Below, one piece after another: positions 1 to 8,859 of a stretch of 64,000 nt of DNA (positions are counted from its first letter, which is position 1; each line of letters opens with the position of its first letter). This DNA is from an uncultured Paracoccaceae bacterium. Its GTDB lineage: Bacteria; Pseudomonadota; Alphaproteobacteria; Rhodobacterales; Rhodobacteraceae. The position numbers and the translations under genes were made by a program. The notes beneath the pieces were generated by a model that was given only the letters and a program-made list of their open reading frames with translations, had not been told where the DNA came from and did no database searches. The stretch lies in contig CANLSM010000012.1 in the NCBI GenBank assembly GCA_947493745.1, forward strand, positions 41,249 through 105,248. The letters run 5' to 3'.

Positions 1-278
1 ACCCTGCGCCCGGCAAGCGGGTAGTGGCCGTCGGGTACCCCTTTCCGCAAGCAGACCAGTGTCAGATCGGGGAGCGATAGGCCGATCTGCTCGGCCCCCA
101 TGGACTGGCTGAGAAACATGCGCCGATCGGCATCCCAGATCAGGCTGGAATGGCTGTCATCGGCGACCGCATCAAGGTTGGCGCGGGCTGCAAGGCTGAG
201 TGGCTGGACCGCACGATGCGCCAGCGCCACTGCCGGTCCAAGATCGGATGTGGCGGTCAGATCGAAGGCGTTTGTCAT
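1..278 (-). CDS. Unknown protein, N-terminal part only (cut by window edge)
   Basis: This is an open frame on the minus strand starting at ATG 276-278 and still open at the left edge, giving 92 codons. The translation begins MTNAFDLTATSDLGPAVALA. A good ribosome binding site (GAGGAG) lies about 7 bases before the ATG. The start lies only 12 bases after the stop of the Rieske-TPP gene, so it is almost certainly the third gene of that operon. I see no signal peptide, membrane segment or family motif in the visible part. I do not recognise the family. Its place suggests a role with the two Rieske fusion enzymes, but this is only context. Confidence 0.6.
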   Translation of the reverse strand, partial: MTNAFDLTATSDLGPAVALAHRAVQPLSLAARANLDAVADDSHSSLIWDADRRMFLSQSMGAEQIGLSLPDLTLVCLRKGVPDGHYPLAGRR

Positions 279-290
279 TGTCCTGTCTCC

Positions 291-2273
291 TCAGACCAGA
301 TCGGCATCGGTCATGATCTCGACCAGCGCCGGGCCGTCGACGGCCAGCGCCTCGGCAATCGCGGTCTCGATTTCGGCGGCATCGGTCACCTTGACGCCAT
401 GTCCGCCACAGGAGCGTGCAAAGATCGCGAAGGACGGGTTCTGCAGGCTGGTCTCCCAGACCGGCCACTCGCCTGCGCGTTGTTCCTTGGAGATCTTTCC
501 AAGCTCGCCGTTGTGCAGAAGGATATGGGTGATATCCATGCCGTATTTCACGGCGGTGGTGAACTCCATCGGATATTGCCCAAAGCCGCCATCGCCGGAG
601 ATCGAGATCACCTTGCAGCCCTTGAGGCTCTCCTTGTCCTGGGTTGCGGCCCAGGCCCCCATGGCGGCCGGGAAGCCGAACCCGATGGAGCCAAGATAGC
701 CCGACATCAGCACCCGCTGGGTCCCCTTGGTCTCGAGATAGCGTCCGAAGGAATAGGTGTTGTTGCCGACATCGACCGCGAAGATCGTGTTCTCAGGCGC
801 AAGCCGCGCCAGCGTGGCGAAGATCGCGGCCGAGTGGATGCCCTTGCCCTGATCCTCGGCAAGACGGCGGTCCTTCTCTGTGCGCCAGATGCGCCAGCGC
901 TCGGCCAACTCGGTGATCTGGTCATCTGCCTCGCTGTTGCGCTTCAGCTCCCCGCCGATGGCGGCACAGAAGGTCGAAAGCTCGCCCCAGATGGGCAGGG
1001 CGACGGGATGGAACTTGCCAAGCTGCATCCGGTCATAATCGACCTGAATGATCGGTTTGGAGCGCTCGATGCCGGTGTGGTTGGAGAAGCTGGTACCAAG
1101 CGCCAGGATCAGATCGGCCTCATTCATGAACCAGCTTGCAATCGGTGTGCCCGAGCGGCCCATCACGCCGCCTGCATTCGGATGATCGTCTGGGATCAGA
1201 CCCTTGGCCTTGAAGGTGGTCATCACCGGCGCACCGATCTTTTCAGCCAATGCGATGATGGCTTCGCGCGCGCCATAAGCCCCGTGACCCACGACAATGA
1301 TCGGACGTTTCGCATCGCCCAGCATCTTCGCTGCCGCCTCAAGATCAGCGGTGGAGGGCGTGATCTCGGGCCGTGCGACACGCCCCTTGGGCGCACTCGG
1401 CTCCTGATCCGAGGCCATGGTCTGCATGTCGTCGGGGAAGATCAGATGCGCCACGTCCTGCTCGACAATCGCCGATTTGCAGGCCAGCGACATCAACTCT
1501 GCGTGGTTCGAGGTCGAAAGCACGGTTTGCGAGAACCGGCTGACGGCCTGAAAGGCGGAGCTGAGGTCGATGTCCTGAAACGCGCCGGGGCCGAAGACCT
1601 GTGTCTGCACCTGACCGGTGAGCGCAAGCACCGGCGCGCGGTCCACCTTGGCGTCCCAGAGGCCGGTCAGAAGGTTGGTCGCACCGGGTCCCGCGATGGT
1701 CAGGCAGGCGGCGGGTTCTCCGGTCAGCTTGCCATAGGCCGAAGCCGCGAAGGCAGCAGCGCCCTCGTGCCGGATCCCGTAATATCTCAGATGCTGCTCC
1801 CCGACCGATACCCGGACCGCATTGGCCAGCCCCAGATTGGAATGCCCGACCATGCCAAAGACCGACTGAACGCCCCAGTTGGTCATAGTCTCGACCATTA
1901 CGTCGGTTGCGGTGCGGGTGCGCGGCGGCTCGGGCTCAAGGCCTATGAAGATCTCGCCATCGCGGATCTCGACGGGAAAGAGCTTCTGACCCGTATCCTC
2001 ATGCCCACCGGGAGGCGCGCCGGTCAGCGGATCGAAATCCCAACCGTGCCATGGACAGCGCAGCCAGCATTTTCCCTCAATCCCCTTCTCGATGGAGCCT
2101 TCGCCCAGGGGGCCGTTCTGATGCGGGCAATGATTGTCCATGGCCGACCATTGCCCGTCGAAATGCACAAGGCAGATCGAGGTGGTTCGCGCCGTCACGG
2201 TCTTCACCCGTCCCTCGGGCAGATCACTTTCATGGCCTACGGAAATCCAGTCGAGTGTTGCTTGATCCATCAT
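291..2273 (-). CDS. Rieske domain fused to a thiamine-diphosphate-dependent enzyme
   Basis: A 660-residue fusion. Residues of about 1-110 form a Rieske ferredoxin domain with both ligand pairs intact (CPH near residue 50 and CPWH near residue 73), so it should hold a [2Fe-2S] cluster. Residues of about 120-660 form an acetolactate synthase/pyruvate oxidase-type ThDP enzyme: N-terminal pyrimidine-binding domain (with IRHEGAAAFAASAYG), middle domain and C-terminal PP domain with the Mg-ThDP motif GDGGFGQYP ending in HNGE. The ThDP family decarboxylates or ligates 2-oxo acids; the substrate here is unknown. Two adjacent ATG codons start the frame; AGGGGAG precedes them. The gene lies 9 bases after the Rieske-FMN gene. 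The fused cluster suggests that electrons are passed to or from the ThDP reaction, which is inference. Confidence 0.85.
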   Translation of the reverse strand: MMDQATLDWISVGHESDLPEGRVKTVTARTTSICLVHFDGQWSAMDNHCPHQNGPLGEGSIEKGIEGKCWLRCPWHGWDFDPLTGAPPGGHEDTGQKLFPVEIRDGEIFIGLEPEPPRTRTATDVMVETMTNWGVQSVFGMVGHSNLGLANAVRVSVGEQHLRYYGIRHEGAAAFAASAYGKLTGEPAACLTIAGPGATNLLTGLWDAKVDRAPVLALTGQVQTQVFGPGAFQDIDLSSAFQAVSRFSQTVLSTSNHAELMSLACKSAIVEQDVAHLIFPDDMQTMASDQEPSAPKGRVARPEITPSTADLEAAAKMLGDAKRPIIVVGHGAYGAREAIIALAEKIGAPVMTTFKAKGLIPDDHPNAGGVMGRSGTPIASWFMNEADLILALGTSFSNHTGIERSKPIIQVDYDRMQLGKFHPVALPIWGELSTFCAAIGGELKRNSEADDQITELAERWRIWRTEKDRRLAEDQGKGIHSAAIFATLARLAPENTIFAVDVGNNTYSFGRYLETKGTQRVLMSGYLGSIGFGFPAAMGAWAATQDKESLKGCKVISISGDGGFGQYPMEFTTAVKYGMDITHILLHNGELGKISKEQRAGEWPVWETSLQNPSFAIFARSCGGHGVKVTDAAEIETAIAEALAVDGPALVEIMTDADLV

Positions 2274-2282
2274 CTCTCTCCC

Positions 2283-3893
2283 CTATGCGATACCGCCAAA
2301 GGCCACGCCCGAGATCGCCGCCATGTCTTTTTTCCAGGTTGTCAGGTCGTCCAGCTCGAAGGCCGACAGGTGATCATGGCCGCAGGCGCGCGCCATCACT
2401 TGCATCAGTTCGACGGAGGCATTGAAGAAGTTCTCCAGCTGGCGGGCGGATTTCTCCACGATCAGGCGACTGACCAGATGCGGTTTCTGGGTCGCGATGC
2501 CGACCGGGCAGTTGTTGGTATGACAGGCCCGCATCGCGAGACATCCGATCGCCTGCATCGCAGAGTTGGACAGCGCAATCGCATCTGCCCCCAGCGCCAT
2601 GGCCTTGATGAAATCGGCCGGTTTGCGCAGGCCGCCGGTGATCACCAGCGTGATGTCATCGCGCCCCAGCGTGTCGAGATGCCGTCGCGCCCGTGCCAGA
2701 GCCGGGATGGTCGGGACCGAGATGTTGTCGCGGAAGATGATCGGGGCAGCGCCCGTGCCGCCGCCGCGTCCATCGAGGATGATGTAGTCCACGCCCACCT
2801 CCAGGGCGGCGTCGATATCGCGCTCGACATGCTGGGCCGACAGCTTATAGCCGATGGGAATGCCGTCCGTCCGGTCGCGCACCTGATCGGCGAAGTCGCG
2901 GATTTGCGAAGGCTCCGTCCAGTCGGGGAACCGTGGTGGCGAGATGGCGGATGTGCCGGGTTCCAGATCGCGCACCTCGGCGATCTTGCCCTGCACCTTG
3001 TTGCCCGGCAGATGGCCGCCGGTGCCGGTCTTGGCCCCCTGACCTCCCTTGAAATGGAACGCCTGCACCTTCTCCAGCTTGTCCCAGGAAAATCCGAAGC
3101 GGGCGGAGGCGAGTTCATAGAAATAGCGGCTGTTGGCTTCCTGCTCTTCGGGCAGCATCCCGCCTTCGCCCGAGCAGATGCCGGTGCCGGCCAACTCGGC
3201 ACCACGGGCAAGCGCGATCTTTGCAGGCTCCGACAGGGCTCCGAAACTCATGTCCGAGACGAAAAGCGGGATCTTCAGATGCAGCGGTTTCTGCGCGTTT
3301 GGGCCGATCACAACATCGGTTCCCACGTCCGCATCATCCAGCAACGGGGGCCTGGCAAGCTGGGCGGTCAGGATCTGGATATCGTCCCAGTTCGGCAATT
3401 CGGTTCGCGGTACACCCATGGAGTCCACCACCCCGTGATGCCCGGTCTTGGAAAGCCCGTCGCGCGCATAGCCCTGAATGAGCCCGTTATGCGGCTCCTC
3501 ATCGGTCCCGTGGCTGGTATCGGCATAAAGCCCTAGATAGGCGTCGCGGTCGAAGGGCTGCGGATTGTCATGGGCCCAGGCGTTGATCTCGTCGGCATCG
3601 ACCCAGATTCGGTCTTCCTCGACCCAGGAGGCGAATTTCGGCAGCACTTCCTCATTGGCGTATTCCGAGACGCCTGAGTCCAGCCGGTAATCCCAGTCAT
3701 GCACCCCGCAGATCAGGTTGTTGCCGCGCACGAAGCCATCGGCCATCAGCGCGCCGCGATGCAGGCAGCGCCCGTAGAAGACGGATATCTCCTCGTCGAA
3801 GCGGACCACCACCAGATCGACCTCTCCGACCAATGCGTATTCCGGTTTGCGGTCTTCGATATCGGAGAGTTTGGCGATTGCGGTCTTTTGCAT
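2283..3893 (-). CDS. Rieske domain fused to FMN-binding glutamate synthase-like domain
   Basis: A 536-residue fusion. The first ~110 residues are a Rieske domain with ligands CLH and CGVH. The rest is the FMN-binding (synthase) domain of ferredoxin/NADPH glutamate synthase: GALSEPAKIALARGA, KGGQGAKTG, ILDGRGGGTGAAP and GADAIALSN. Near the end, C-x5-C-x4-C (CLAMRACHTNNCPVGIATQ) matches the [3Fe-4S] ligand spacing of GltB. The glutaminase domain of true GltB is absent, so this is not a complete glutamate synthase; lone synthase-type domains act in other amino-group or redox reactions. It starts at ATG 3891-3893 with AGGACC upstream and is the first gene of the minus-strand operon. The substrate is unknown; it is probably the partner of the following Rieske-ThDP enzyme. 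Confidence 0.85.
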   Translation of the reverse strand: MQKTAIAKLSDIEDRKPEYALVGEVDLVVVRFDEEISVFYGRCLHRGALMADGFVRGNNLICGVHDWDYRLDSGVSEYANEEVLPKFASWVEEDRIWVDADEINAWAHDNPQPFDRDAYLGLYADTSHGTDEEPHNGLIQGYARDGLSKTGHHGVVDSMGVPRTELPNWDDIQILTAQLARPPLLDDADVGTDVVIGPNAQKPLHLKIPLFVSDMSFGALSEPAKIALARGAELAGTGICSGEGGMLPEEQEANSRYFYELASARFGFSWDKLEKVQAFHFKGGQGAKTGTGGHLPGNKVQGKIAEVRDLEPGTSAISPPRFPDWTEPSQIRDFADQVRDRTDGIPIGYKLSAQHVERDIDAALEVGVDYIILDGRGGGTGAAPIIFRDNISVPTIPALARARRHLDTLGRDDITLVITGGLRKPADFIKAMALGADAIALSNSAMQAIGCLAMRACHTNNCPVGIATQKPHLVSRLIVEKSARQLENFFNASVELMQVMARACGHDHLSAFELDDLTTWKKDMAAISGVAFGGIA

Positions 3894-4098
3894 GGCTGGT
3901 CCTGATTTCTCAATGATATGAACGCGCTTGAGTTCTCAGTGTCGCGGCACGGGGCCGAATGTGCAAACCGTTTTCCCCCTGGCGCCGATCACATCTTTTG
4001 AGCGGGCCGGGAATTCCGGGGTGTTTGCCGCGCAATCCAATCGACGCCGCGGGTGGAATATTCTAACACAGGCGGACAAAGCAAAAGCGAGGGGCGCG

Positions 4099-5007
4099 AT
4101 GCCGGGTGAGAGAAAAGCGGCTGTGATCGGTCTGGGCTCGATGGGGTGGGGGGCTGCGGTTTCCCTGCTGCGGGCGGGCATTCCGACGCTGGGTGTCGAT
4201 CTGCGTAGGGAGGCCCTCAACCGGCTTGAGAGTGAGGGCGGTCTGGCCTGCGCCACGCCGGCGATTGCAGCGGCAGAGGCCCGCGTCGTTTTCGTTTTTG
4301 TGGTCAATGCGGATCAGGCCGAGGCCGTGCTCTTTGGCCCAGATGGTGCGGTTCCCGCTGCCCGGCCCGGAACGGTCTTTGTGCTGTGCGTGACGATGCC
4401 GCCCAGCCGTGCGGTCGATCTGGCGGATCGCATTGCAAGGGCCGGCATGCTGGCGATCGATGCGCCCGTCTCGGGTGGCTCGGCCAAGGCGCTTTCGGGG
4501 GAGATGACGATCATGGCCTCTGGTCCGGCGCAGGCTTTCGAGACTGCCACTGAGGCCATTGATGCGGTGTCAGCCAAGGTCTTTCGTCTCGGGGACACAC
4601 CGGGCCAGGGCAGCCGGGTGAAGATGATCAACCAGCTTCTCGCGGGCGTGCACATCGCGGCGACGGCCGAGGCGATGACCCTGGGGGCGAGTATCGGGCT
4701 GGACCTCAGAACGCTTTACGACGTGATCCGCGAATGCGCCGGCAATTCCTGGATGTTCGAGAACCGGGGCGCGCATATCGTGGAGGGTGATTACACGCCC
4801 CACTCGGCGGTCGATATCTTCGTCAAGGATCTGGGCATTGTCGCGGGCGAGGCCAGTGGAACGGGTTGTCCGACACCGCTCACCCGGACCGCGCTTGCGT
4901 TGTTCAGCAAGGCAAGCGCGGAAGGGCTGGGGGGCGAGGATGACAGCGCGGTTGCCAAGATACTAGCCGCCGAGGCCGGGGTGGTCCTGCCGGGGGTGGG
5001 CACATGA
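4099..5007 (+). CDS. ltnD: L-threonate dehydrogenase-type 3-hydroxyacid dehydrogenase
   Basis: A 302-residue member of the beta-hydroxyacid dehydrogenase family. The N-terminal Rossmann motif is VIGLGSMGWGAA, followed by the substrate motif DAPVSGGSAKA and the catalytic-lysine region GQGSRVKMINQLL. In tetronate catabolism this enzyme oxidises L-threonate (or a related tetronate) to the 2-oxo acid with NAD+. The ATG at 4099 is preferred to an upstream in-frame start at 3928, because GAGGGG lies just before it and the Rossmann strand begins six residues later. It overlaps the kinase gene by 4 bases. The assignment as LtnD rests mainly on the three following genes, which complete the pathway; the substrate stereochemistry cannot be read from sequence. 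Confidence 0.85.
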   Translation: MPGERKAAVIGLGSMGWGAAVSLLRAGIPTLGVDLRREALNRLESEGGLACATPAIAAAEARVVFVFVVNADQAEAVLFGPDGAVPAARPGTVFVLCVTMPPSRAVDLADRIARAGMLAIDAPVSGGSAKALSGEMTIMASGPAQAFETATEAIDAVSAKVFRLGDTPGQGSRVKMINQLLAGVHIAATAEAMTLGASIGLDLRTLYDVIRECAGNSWMFENRGAHIVEGDYTPHSAVDIFVKDLGIVAGEASGTGCPTPLTRTALALFSKASAEGLGGEDDSAVAKILAAEAGVVLPGVGT

Positions 5008-6278
5008 GCGTAAAGCTGGGATGCATCGCCGACGATTTCACCGGCGCTACCGATCTGGCGGGGCTGCTGGCCCGCAGTGGTGTGCCGGTCTCCCTGCGCA
5101 TCGGTTTGCCTGCCGAGCCGCCTGAGACCGCAGAAACCGCTCCCTTTGAGGTGATTGCGCTGAAATGCCGGACCGCGCCGGTGGCGGACGCGGTGGCCGA
5201 GACCCGCGCCGCGCTCGACTGGTTGCGGCGGGCAGGGGCAGAGCGGTTCTTCTGGAAATACTGCTCGACCTTCGACAGCACGGCAGAGGGCAATATCGGA
5301 CCGGTGGCAGAGGCGCTTATGGTTGATCTGGGCACCGATCAGACGATCTATTGTCCGGCCTTCCCGGAGAACGGGCGTTCCATCTATATGGGCAATCTCT
5401 TCGTGGGGCAGGTGCCGCTGGCCGAAAGCCCGATGAAGGATCACCCGCTCACACCGATGCGCGACAGCAATCTGATGCGGCTTCTCGCGCCGCAGGTCTC
5501 GGGCGCAGTTGGTCTCGCGGATCGTCTGACAATCGCGCGGGGGGCATCCGCAGTGCGAGAGAGACTGGCGGCGCTCAAGGCGGACGGCACGCCCCATGTG
5601 ATCGTTGATGCGGTTGCGGATGAGGATCTTGCAAACATTGCGGAGGCGGTTCAGGACTGGCCACTGATCACCGGTGGCAGTGCTCTGGCCATGCCGCTGC
5701 CCGGTCTCTACAAGGCGTCCGGGCAGTTGGCCGCCGATGTCGAGAGTGGCGACAGACCAAAGCTCGGGACCGGCTCGATCGTCCTGTCTGGCAGTTGCTC
5801 CGCGATGACCCGCCAGCAGGTGGCGCAGTATCTTCAATTCGCGCAAGGTTACAGGCTGGATCCTCTGATGCTCGCCAAGGAAGGCGCGGATGCGGCCCTG
5901 GACTGGTTGAAGGCGCAGGATCCCGACGCCCCCAAGATCATCTATGCCACAGCTGAGCCGGAGGACGTGAAGGCCGCGCAGGCCGAGCTTGGCGTTGCGC
6001 AGGCAGGTGAGATCGTCGAGGCCGCATTGGCCGGGCTCGCCTGTGCCGCCCGTGACATGGGGATCAGCCGCTTTGTCTCGGCCGGGGGGGAAACGTCTGG
6101 TGCGGTGACAAAGGCACTTGGCGTGGCGCGGCTGACAATCGGCGCCGAGATCGCCCCCGGTGTGCCCTGGACCTTCGCCCGGAGCGAAGGCCGCGACATC
6201 GCGCTGGCGCTGAAATCAGGCAATTTCGGCTCCGTCGATTTCTTCGCGACAGCCTTTGAAAAACTGGAGGTGTCATGA
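5004..6278 (+). CDS. otnK: 3-oxo-tetronate 4-kinase (DUF1537 family)
   Basis: A 424-residue protein of the four-carbon sugar acid kinase family. The hallmark N-terminal motif is CIADDFTGATDLAGLLA, and the C-terminal nucleotide-binding region has VSAGGETSGAV near residue 355. The family phosphorylates 3-oxo-tetronates at O4 using ATP in the cytosol. Its start ATGA overlaps the ltnD stop, and its stop overlaps the next start in the same way, so the four genes are probably translationally coupled. Length agrees with OtnK/DtnK proteins. The specific sugar acid isomer is not determinable from sequence. Confidence 0.9.
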   Translation: MSVKLGCIADDFTGATDLAGLLARSGVPVSLRIGLPAEPPETAETAPFEVIALKCRTAPVADAVAETRAALDWLRRAGAERFFWKYCSTFDSTAEGNIGPVAEALMVDLGTDQTIYCPAFPENGRSIYMGNLFVGQVPLAESPMKDHPLTPMRDSNLMRLLAPQVSGAVGLADRLTIARGASAVRERLAALKADGTPHVIVDAVADEDLANIAEAVQDWPLITGGSALAMPLPGLYKASGQLAADVESGDRPKLGTGSIVLSGSCSAMTRQQVAQYLQFAQGYRLDPLMLAKEGADAALDWLKAQDPDAPKIIYATAEPEDVKAAQAELGVAQAGEIVEAALAGLACAARDMGISRFVSAGGETSGAVTKALGVARLTIGAEIAPGVPWTFARSEGRDIALALKSGNFGSVDFFATAFEKLEVS

Positions 6279-6925
6279 GCGTCGAGGCCCGCCTGCGCGA
6301 GGACATCTGCATCCTTGCCAAATCCATGTTCGATCGCGGTCTGACCGGGGGGGCGAGCGGGAATATCTCGGCACGCCTGCCCGATGGCGGTCTCCTGGTC
6401 AGCCCCACCGGCAGTAGTTTCGGCAGGCTCGATCCGGCACGGCTTGCACATTTCGACGCGGAGATGAACCTCATCGGCGGCGACAAGCCAACCAAGGAAA
6501 TGCCGCTTCATGCCGCTTTTTACGAGACCAGAAGCCAGACCGGGGCGGTCGTTCATCTGCACTCCTGTCATTCGGTCGCGCTTTCGGTGCTGCCCGAGAC
6601 CGATCCCGACAACATGCTGCCGCCGATCACGGCTTACGGTGTGATGCGGCTCGGCAAGGTTGCGCTTCTGCCATATTTCATGCCCGGCGATCCCGCGATG
6701 GGCGAGGCGATCCGGGGGCTTGTCGGCAAACGGAGCGCGGTGGTTCTGGCCCATCACGGCCCGGTGGTCGCAGGCAAGGATATAGAGGCTGCCTGTTATG
6801 CCATGGAAGAGTTGGAGGAGACCGCAAAGCTGACGCTGATGACACGCGGCATGCGGCCCAACCTTCTTGACGAGGCACAGGTTGCCGGTCTGGTGCGCGC
6901 GTTCGATGTGGAGTGGGACACATGA
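6275..6925 (+). CDS. otnC: 3-oxo-tetronate 4-phosphate decarboxylase (class II aldolase family)
   Basis: A 216-residue class II aldolase/adducin protein. Visible motifs are TGGASGNISARL (phosphate and substrate loop), SPTGSSFGRL and the zinc-binding HLHSCHSVALS, with a further histidine pair in LAHHGPVVAG. In the tetronate pathway it decarboxylates 3-oxo-tetronate 4-phosphate to dihydroxyacetone phosphate. It overlaps otnK and the isomerase gene by 4 bases each. Fuculose-phosphate aldolases share this fold, so the decarboxylase call depends on the operon partners. Confidence 0.88.
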   Translation: MSVEARLREDICILAKSMFDRGLTGGASGNISARLPDGGLLVSPTGSSFGRLDPARLAHFDAEMNLIGGDKPTKEMPLHAAFYETRSQTGAVVHLHSCHSVALSVLPETDPDNMLPPITAYGVMRLGKVALLPYFMPGDPAMGEAIRGLVGKRSAVVLAHHGPVVAGKDIEAACYAMEELEETAKLTLMTRGMRPNLLDEAQVAGLVRAFDVEWDT

Positions 6926-7680
6926 CGAGATTCTCCGCAAATCTGGGATTTCTCTGGACCGAGCTTGCGTTGCCTCAGGCCATTCACGCCGCAGCGGACG
7001 CCGGATTTGATACGGTGGAGTGCCATTGGCCCTATGATACCCCGGTTGCGGAGATTGCGGCGGCGCTGAACGCGACTGGCCTGCCGATGCTGGGGCTAAA
7101 TACCGCGCGCGGCAATCCCGGAGAGAACGGGCTTTCCGCGCTTCCGGGCCGGGAGACGGAAGCACGCGCCGCGATTGATCAGGCGCTGGATTATGCAAAG
7201 GCGCTGAAGGCACAGAACGTGCATGTCATGGCCGGTTTCGCGCACGGCGCGGAGGCCCAAGCCACCTTCATCGCCAACCTGCGCCATGCCTGTGAGGCCG
7301 CGCGCCCCTTGGGTATCACCATTCTGATCGAGCCACTGAACACGCGCGATGCGCCGGGCTATTTTCTGCACCATGCCGATCATGCGGCACAGATCATTGA
7401 GACCGCAGGTCAGCCCAATCTGAAACTGATGTTCGACTGCTATCACCTGCAGATCATGGACGGCGATCTGACCAGACGGCTGACCAATCTGCTGCCGATC
7501 ATCGGGCATGTCCAGATTGCCAGCGTTCCCGACCGGGCCGAGCCGGACCGGGGTGAGCTCTCTTACGACCATCTCCTGTCGCATCTGGAATCTCTTGGAT
7601 ATGACCGAGCAATCGGTGCTGAGTACAAACCCGCCGACACGACGCAGGCCGGGCTCGGCTGGCTTGCCAAGTATCGGTGA
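6922..7680 (+). CDS. otnI: 2-oxo-tetronate isomerase (hydroxypyruvate isomerase family)
   Basis: A 252-residue TIM-barrel protein of the Hyi family, beginning MTRFSANLGFLWTEL. Family segments seen are GFDTVECHWPYD, ILIEPLNTRDAPGYFL, LKLMFDCYHLQIMDGDL and GHVQIAS, which carry the metal-binding Glu, Asp, His and Glu residues. It interconverts 2-oxo- and 3-oxo-tetronate, linking the dehydrogenase product to the kinase. The ATG at 6922 is chosen over the GTG nine bases earlier because ATGA overlaps the otnC stop, as elsewhere in this operon. No regulator or transporter gene for the pathway is present on either side. Confidence 0.88.
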   Translation: MTRFSANLGFLWTELALPQAIHAAADAGFDTVECHWPYDTPVAEIAAALNATGLPMLGLNTARGNPGENGLSALPGRETEARAAIDQALDYAKALKAQNVHVMAGFAHGAEAQATFIANLRHACEAARPLGITILIEPLNTRDAPGYFLHHADHAAQIIETAGQPNLKLMFDCYHLQIMDGDLTRRLTNLLPIIGHVQIASVPDRAEPDRGELSYDHLLSHLESLGYDRAIGAEYKPADTTQAGLGWLAKYR

Positions 7681-7788
7681 GACCGGCATGAGACAGGCGT
7701 TGTCCCCCATGAGGATGCCGCCATCGCCCGTATCTTCGTCTTTGCCTTCGATCTGACCGAGGCGTCCCAGATCCGTCGCGTACAGGCC

Positions 7789-8859
7789 TTGCGCGCGCTG
7801 GGCCACGAGGTGACGACAGCCGCATTCCGGCGCGGCAACATGAATGCCGACTTCGCGCCGGACTGGACCAATATCGATCTTGGGTTTGTCGAGAACGAGA
7901 GCTTTCTGCGCCGCATCCCGGCCCTTGTGAGAGGTCTGTGGCGCGTGCTGCGTTCCGCCGAGGTGCCGCATGCGGCAGACGCGATCATCGCGCGCAACTT
8001 TGATTTGCTGGCAATTGCCTGGGCCGCGCGGCTGTTGAGACATCGCGGGACGCCGCTGGTCTATGAGTGTCTCGATATCCACGGGCGCTTCACCGGTAAG
8101 GGGGTCATCGGGCGGGTCATGCGCTGGGCCGAACGTCGGTTGCTGGGGCGGATCGGGCTTCTTCTGGTGTCCTCGCCCGGGTTTGTGTCGCAGTATTTTC
8201 AGGCGGCACAGGGTTATGACGGCCCGGTTGCGATCATTGAAAACAAGCTCTGGTTCGAGGCTGATCCGCAGCCGCGCCCGCAGGCTGCCCCGATCCGTGA
8301 ACCGGGTGCGCCATTGACGCTCGGCTGGGTGGGGTCGATCCGGTGTCAGCCCAGTCTCGACATCCTGATGCAAACCGCAGACCTGATGGGTGACCGGCTG
8401 ACGATCCGCATCCATGGCAATGTGCACCGCCATGCGCTGCCCGATTTCGATGGGCAGATCGCGCCCCGTGCGAATGTCGGCTATTTCGGCCCCTATGCCT
8501 ATCCCGACGATCTGGCGGGCATCTATGCGGGATGCGATCTGGTCTGGGCGCAGGACCTCTGGCAAAGAGGCGGCAATTCCGACTGGCTTCTGCCCAACCG
8601 GATTTACGAGGCAGGCTGGTTCGGCTGTCCCCCGGTGGCGGTCGCGGACACCCAGACGGGCCGGAAGCTGCGGGGCGACGGGCTTGGTTTGACGATTGAT
8701 GCGCCCGAGGCCGGCAAGCTGGCCGATCTGCTCCAGACGCTTGATGCCCGGCAGGTTGCCGCTCTCTCGGAACGCCTGCTTGCCATGCCTGAGCGCGCCT
8801 TTCGTCTGGTGCCCGAAGATGTCGGTAAGGCGCTCGCGCCGGTGCTTCGCGAACCCTAG
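7789..8859 (+). CDS. Glycosyltransferase, family 4-like; true start unclear
   Basis: The frame encodes a GT-B type glycosyltransferase. Coding similarity begins well before the first usable start: in frame from about 7723 it reads ARIFVFAFDLTEASQIRR, a typical first strand and donor loop, then QALRALGHEV. The only ATG/GTG/TTG start in this frame is the TTG at 7789, which would delete that strand. Either an ATC near 7723 is used, or a base change or sequencing error has moved the ATG at 7689 or 7709 out of frame. The C-terminal half has GWVGSIRCQPSLDIL and a late EAGWFGCPPVAV nucleotide-sugar site. It sits at the edge of the polysaccharide locus. The stop TAG shares CTAG with the stop of the convergent sulfotransferase gene. 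Confidence 0.75.
   Translation: MRALGHEVTTAAFRRGNMNADFAPDWTNIDLGFVENESFLRRIPALVRGLWRVLRSAEVPHAADAIIARNFDLLAIAWAARLLRHRGTPLVYECLDIHGRFTGKGVIGRVMRWAERRLLGRIGLLLVSSPGFVSQYFQAAQGYDGPVAIIENKLWFEADPQPRPQAAPIREPGAPLTLGWVGSIRCQPSLDILMQTADLMGDRLTIRIHGNVHRHALPDFDGQIAPRANVGYFGPYAYPDDLAGIYAGCDLVWAQDLWQRGGNSDWLLPNRIYEAGWFGCPPVAVADTQTGRKLRGDGLGLTIDAPEAGKLADLLQTLDARQVAALSERLLAMPERAFRLVPEDVGKALAPVLREP

Noticed and set aside
150..3536. An open frame of 1128 codons on the plus strand across the Rieske fusion genes.
   Set aside because: It is antisense to two genes with clear domains and motifs, and its translation is Arg/Gly/His-rich low-complexity sequence typical of high-GC shadow frames.
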